Assembly: GCF_017305915.1 (NCBI RefSeq)
Contig: NZ_JAFKJN010000024.1
Location: forward strand, 54,655 to 118,654
DNA: 64,000 nucleotides
Source of the DNA: Reyranella sp.
GTDB taxonomy: Bacteria > Pseudomonadota > Alphaproteobacteria > Reyranellales > Reyranellaceae
Direction of reading: 5' to 3'
Shown here: positions 60,766 through 64,000 of the stretch, piece by piece
Position numbering within the stretch: position 1 is the first letter of the stretch
Layout: the number at the start of each line of letters is the position of its first letter
The notes under the pieces: model-generated
What the model was told of the DNA's origin: nothing
Seen by the model: the letters and a program-made list of their open reading frames with translations, nothing else
Databases searched by the model: none
Made by a program: the position numbers and the translations under genes

Positions 60766-62775
60766 TTAGCCCTGCAGCGCGGCATCCCCAACTGCCTGCC
60801 CTCCACCCCTGGAGAGCGCGCTGCGAACGATCCTGGCAAGATCGGCCTTCTGATGCGGCTTTGCCAGCAGCATCACGCCGCTGTCGAGACGCCCGTCGTT
60901 CAAAAGCGCGTTTTCCGAGTAGCCGGACATGAACACGACCCGGGTGCCCGGCCAGGAGCGCACGATCTCGTCGGCCAGGCCCTTGCCGTTCAGCCGGCCC
61001 GGCATCACCACGTCGGTCAGCACCAGGTCGAACCGCTCGCTGCGCAGCAGCGCCAGGGCCTGCTCGGCGCCGCCCGCCAGGTGGACGTCGTAGCCGAGGG
61101 CCTCCAACTGCTCGCCGACGATGACGCGCACGGCGTCCTCGTCCTCGACGACCAGGATGCGCTCGCTGCCGCCGGGCGGCGCCTCGCGCCGGACCGGCGC
61201 GATCGCCGACGACCGCTGGTCGCTGCGCGGGAAATACATCTTCACGGTCGTGCCCTGGCCGGCCTCGCTGTAGATCTCGATGTGGCCGTTCGACTGCCGA
61301 ATGAAGCCGTAGACCATGCTGAGGCCGAGGCCGCTGCCCTTGCCTGGCGGCTTGGTGGTGAAGAACGGCTCGAAGGCGCGCTTGGCGACCTCGGGCGGCA
61401 TGCCGGTGCCGGTGTCGGTGACCGACAGCAGCACGTAGTCGCCGGCGGCGATCTCGTCCTCCTGGCTCTCCACATAGTCGCGATCGAGGGTGACGTTGCC
61501 GGTCTCGATGGTGATGCGGCCGCCCGTCGGCATGGCGTCGCGGGCATTGATGCAGAGGTTGATCAGCGAGGTCTCGACCTGGGTGCGGTCGACGTTCACG
61601 GTCCAGAGCTGCGCCGCGCCTGCGGTCTGCACCACGACGTGCTCGCCGAGCGTGCGCCGCAGCAGTTGGCCGGTCGCCGCCACGATGTCGCCGAGGTCGG
61701 ACTTCTCCGGCTTGAGGATCTGCTTGCGCGAGAAGGCCAGTAGCTGGCGCGTCAGCTCGGTGGCCTTCTGCCCGGCGTCGCAGATCTGTTGCGCGCGCTT
61801 GGCGATGCGCGGCGACACCGTCTCGTCCTCAAGGATGGCGTCGGCATTGGCGAGCACGATCGTCAGGATGTTGTTGAAGTCGTGCGCGACGCCGCCGGTC
61901 AGCTGACCGACCGCCTCCATCTTCTGCGCCTGGAAGAGCTGCTCGCGGGTCCGGCGGTGGCTGTCCATCGCCTCGGCGCGCATGCGGGCTTCCTGCGCGA
62001 CGCGCCGGTCGAAGATCACGGCGACCAGCGCCAGCAGCAGGACCAGCGAGGCGATCAGGGCGATGACCGCGGCGAAGGCCGCTTCGTCGATGTCGGTCAC
62101 GCCGACGCGCTGGCCATCCGCCGCGAAGCAGTAGGTCGACGCCATCGCCGTGTAGTGCATCGCGGTCACGGCGAAGCCCAGGATCAGCGCGCCCACCACT
62201 TCGCGCTGGCCGCCCAGCTGCGCCGGCCGGACGCGGCTGATCCATTCGCGGGTCTGCAGGGCCAGGATGGCGAGCAGGACGGCGACGCCGATCGAGGCCG
62301 CGAACAGGGTCGGGTCGTAGCGGACGAGGGCGTCGAGCTGCAGCGCCGACATGCCGGTGTAGTGCATTGCGCCGATGCCGGCGCCCATCAGCGTGCCGCC
62401 GATCAGCAGGCGCGGCGTGGTCACGACCGGCCGCGCGACGACATGCAGGGCGATCGCCGCCGCCAGGATCGCCGGCACGATCGACAGGGCCGTGATGCCC
62501 GGATCGTAGGACACCGGGATCGGCAGGATATGGGCCAACATGCCGATGAAATGCATCGCCCAGATGCCGCCGCCCATGGCGATGGCGCCGATCGCCAGCC
62601 AGCCGAGGCGCAGGCCGGCATCCCGCAGCTCGGCGATCCGGGTGGCGAACTGCAGGAAGGCGTAGCTGCCCAGCGCCGCCACCAGGTACGACAGCAGCAC
62701 GAGCGCGTAGTTGTAAGATCCCGGAATGGCCTGCGAAGGGTCCACGCCGAACGCGAAGAATTGCGAAAGAGTCAT
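60766..62775 (-). CDS. MHYT-domain hybrid histidine kinase
   Basis: A 669-residue membrane sensor. Three MHYT repeats (Met-His pairs at about 74-75, 137-138 and 206-207) lie in seven helices and are proposed to bind copper or sense gas ligands. Then come HisKA with phosphorylatable His298 in GGVAHDFNN, HATPase with NLCINARDAM, VTDTGTGMPP and GKGSGLGLSMVYG, and a C-terminal receiver (RILVVEDEDAVRVIV ... LVLTDVVMPG). It lacks an attached output domain. The adjacent PAS-receiver gene is 33 bases away. Confidence 0.93.
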   Translation of the reverse strand: MTLSQFFAFGVDPSQAIPGSYNYALVLLSYLVAALGSYAFLQFATRIAELRDAGLRLGWLAIGAIAMGGGIWAMHFIGMLAHILPIPVSYDPGITALSIVPAILAAAIALHVVARPVVTTPRLLIGGTLMGAGIGAMHYTGMSALQLDALVRYDPTLFAASIGVAVLLAILALQTREWISRVRPAQLGGQREVVGALILGFAVTAMHYTAMASTYCFAADGQRVGVTDIDEAAFAAVIALIASLVLLLALVAVIFDRRVAQEARMRAEAMDSHRRTREQLFQAQKMEAVGQLTGGVAHDFNNILTIVLANADAILEDETVSPRIAKRAQQICDAGQKATELTRQLLAFSRKQILKPEKSDLGDIVAATGQLLRRTLGEHVVVQTAGAAQLWTVNVDRTQVETSLINLCINARDAMPTGGRITIETGNVTLDRDYVESQEDEIAAGDYVLLSVTDTGTGMPPEVAKRAFEPFFTTKPPGKGSGLGLSMVYGFIRQSNGHIEIYSEAGQGTTVKMYFPRSDQRSSAIAPVRREAPPGGSERILVVEDEDAVRVIVGEQLEALGYDVHLAGGAEQALALLRSERFDLVLTDVVMPGRLNGKGLADEIVRSWPGTRVVFMSGYSENALLNDGRLDSGVMLLAKPHQKADLARIVRSALSRGGGQAVGDAALQG

Positions 62776-62846
62776 CGAGGCCTGCCCCTGCCGTCGACGG
62801 GTTCTCCGGTAAGATCATAGCCTACTTCCAGCGATCGAGGGAGAGA

Positions 62847-63563
62847 ATGACCAAGACGCCGCTGCTGCTCGTGCCGGGCCTGCTGTGCTCGCCCCGCCTC
62901 TACGCGCCCCAGGTGGCGGCGCTGAAGGACATCGCGGAGGTCGTCGTGCCGGACTGGCGCCGGGCGCCGCTGTCGATCTTCGACAGCTGGGACGGCACCG
63001 CCCGCTGGGTGCTGGACCAGGCGCCGGCGCGGGAGTTCGCCCTGGCCGGCCTCTCCCTGGGCGGCATGATCTCGGTCGAGATCATGCAGATCGCGGCGGA
63101 GCGGGTGACCAGGCTGGCGCTGCTCGACACCGGCATGCGCAGCCAGACCCCGACCGAGCAGGCGATCCGCCGCAGCCGCATCCGGCTGGCCGACGAAGGT
63201 CGCTTCGAGCTGGTGCTGGGCCTGCAGATGTCGCGCTTCATTCCGGCCTACCGGCTGCCCGACAAGGCGCTGGTCGACGCGGTGATGGCGATGTGCACCG
63301 AGACCGGCGTCGAGATCTACAAGCGGCAGGAGGAGTTGGCCGCGGTCCGCGTCGACCGCCGGCCCGACCTGCCGAAGATCAGGTGCCCGACGATCGTGGT
63401 GTGCGGCCGCGACGATGCGGCCACGCCCCTGTTCATGTCCGAGGAGATCGCGACGGCCATCAAAGGCAGCGAGCTGATCGTCATCGAGCAGTGCGGCCAC
63501 CTGGTCACGATGGAGAAGCCCGAGGAGACGAACGCCATCCTGCGCCGCTGGCTCGGCGCTTAG
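62847..63563 (+). CDS. Alpha/beta hydrolase
   Basis: A 238-residue alpha/beta hydrolase. The oxyanion-side block is LLLVPGLLCSPRLY, the nucleophile elbow GLSLGGM (Ser about 72), the acid lies in VVCGRDDAATP and the His in IEQCGHLVTMEKP. The substrate is unknown. AGGGAGAGA precedes the ATG. Confidence 0.9.
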   Translation: MTKTPLLLVPGLLCSPRLYAPQVAALKDIAEVVVPDWRRAPLSIFDSWDGTARWVLDQAPAREFALAGLSLGGMISVEIMQIAAERVTRLALLDTGMRSQTPTEQAIRRSRIRLADEGRFELVLGLQMSRFIPAYRLPDKALVDAVMAMCTETGVEIYKRQEELAAVRVDRRPDLPKIRCPTIVVCGRDDAATPLFMSEEIATAIKGSELIVIEQCGHLVTMEKPEETNAILRRWLGA

Positions 63564-63578
63564 CAGGCTGTCCGCCTC

Positions 63579-63611
63579 CCGTCCCACCCGTCCCAAGGGG
63601 GTGTGGGACGG
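63579..63611. terminator. Hairpin after the alpha/beta hydrolase gene
   Basis: CCGTCCCAC (63579-63587) pairs with GTGGGACGG (63603-63611), a 9-base stem with a 15-base loop. No T-run follows directly, so it may be a weak or Rho-assisted terminator. Confidence 0.45.
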
Positions 63612-63764
63612 CCTGGATGCCGATGGCGACGGCATCGGAGGCCTGCGAGTCCCAAATTTTTTTAGCGAATTCCCCGGCTCGCGTTTTGCTTCGCCTCCGG
63701 CGCAGCGCATACAAGGCCAGCATCATCATGCGCGCGACTCTGCACGAAGGCGCGCCAGACACCT

Positions 63765-63833
63765 ATTATGGGCAATGGCCGCTAGCGTTCCCTAGGGAAT
63801 CGGGGGCGAGACTCGCGTTCCATTGCCCATAAT
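63765..63833. repeat. 14-base inverted repeat enclosing a second palindrome
   Basis: ATTATGGGCAATGG at 63765-63778 is exactly repeated in reverse complement at 63820-63833. Between them lies the perfect palindrome TTCCCTAGGGAA (63788-63799). No coding frame is inside. It could be an insertion-element end or a small palindromic repeat. Confidence 0.75.
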
Positions 63834-63956
63834 GAGGCTCGCCGGCACGGACTTATACCAGCCGACGAAAATCCTGACTCTTGCGAGATTTGAGTTTCCC
63901 TTCGCTGCAATGTTCGATTCTGTGTCTCCGGTCGGCGTATTGCGGCGGAGGACAGC

Positions 63957-64000
63957 ATGGGGCTCAAGATCGAGGTGACGCGGCTGGAGCTGTCAGCGAC
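63957..64000 (+). CDS. First codons of a possible transposase
   Basis: Only MGLKIEVTRLELSA is visible before the window ends. The opening resembles the N-terminus of IS630-family transposases seen in alphaproteobacteria, and the palindrome-rich gap upstream would suit an insertion-element end. GGCGGAGGACAGC provides a ribosome binding site. With 14 residues the call is tentative. Confidence 0.35.
   Translation, partial: MGLKIEVTRLELSA

Larger units (their letters stand above)
63564..63956. other. Palindrome-rich gene-free stretch at the right edge
   Basis: About 390 bases without a gene. It contains a hairpin just after the hydrolase stop (63579-63611), a T-rich tract (AAATTTTTTTAGCG near 63654), and a 14-base inverted repeat pair around a second palindrome (63765-63833). 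The composition and structures suggest insertion-element debris or boundary rather than an ordinary intergenic region. Confidence 0.6.

Overview
This window is GC-rich chromosomal DNA from an alphaproteobacterium. The support is indirect: a SAM-II riboswitch before metZ, the argD-argF-hslO order, an ornithine decarboxylase plus homospermidine synthase operon, a Caulobacter-type ceramide gene set, and DUF1194, OpgC and NikR families typical of that class. A Rhodospirillales- or Reyranella-like source is my guess and cannot be proved from the sequence. Coding density is high, long antisense reading frames are common (shadows caused by base composition), and no rRNA, tRNA, CRISPR array or prophage was seen.

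Layout. 1-7.7 kb: the 5' part of dapD, a small exported OmpA-like protein, a GntR regulator translationally coupled to a uronate dehydrogenase with a perfect palindromic operator, a GNAT acetyltransferase, two large proteins of unknown role (one a TTC38-like TPR protein) and an M20 amidohydrolase. 7.8-10.6 kb: a ScsB/DsbD-type thiol reductase and a thioredoxin-fold partner. 10.7-16.5 kb: ugpB-A-E-C and ugpQ for glycerol-3-phosphate and glycerophosphodiester use, with a predicted metalloprotease between them. 16.6-19.4 kb: an SDR, a secreted protein ending in 36 consecutive prolines, and a coupled membrane/TPR-like protein.

19.4-30.3 kb, minus strand: ornithine decarboxylase and homospermidine synthase (putrescine to homospermidine), then a sphingolipid block: acyl-AMP ligase, ceramide reductase-like epimerase, acyl carrier protein, serine palmitoyltransferase, a calcineurin-like phosphoesterase, a GNAT-type bacterial ceramide synthase and an MFS exporter. 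30.4-33.7 kb: argD-argF-hslO with a terminator-like leader. 33.7-35.6 kb: an orphan peptide-type binding protein flanked by two 127-bp repeats that differ at one base, each containing two perfect hairpins. 35.6-40.4 kb, minus strand: a sugar-acid dehydratase, a KDGal kinase, argE, folE, apaG and nikR; nikR faces a TonB receptor, so nickel import is likely.

42.5-49.7 kb: thioesterase/MarR divergent pair, tenA, metZ with promoter, SAM-II riboswitch and terminator all visible, a truncated phosphotransferase abutting a Phd/VapC toxin-antitoxin module, a ThDP enzyme, and a glycine-rich RRM protein. 49.8-56.7 kb: DUF1194, hydrolases, a CMD-family protein, a LysE exporter, an ECF sigma factor fused in one polypeptide to an RskA-like anti-sigma domain and membrane anchor, a divergent ferritin-like/cytochrome c pair, and a corA remnant. 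56.7-64 kb: DUF1801, a cyclase, an SGNH hydrolase plus OpgC operon, a PAS-REC protein, an MHYT hybrid histidine kinase, an alpha/beta hydrolase, a palindrome-rich gap and the first codons of a possible transposase.
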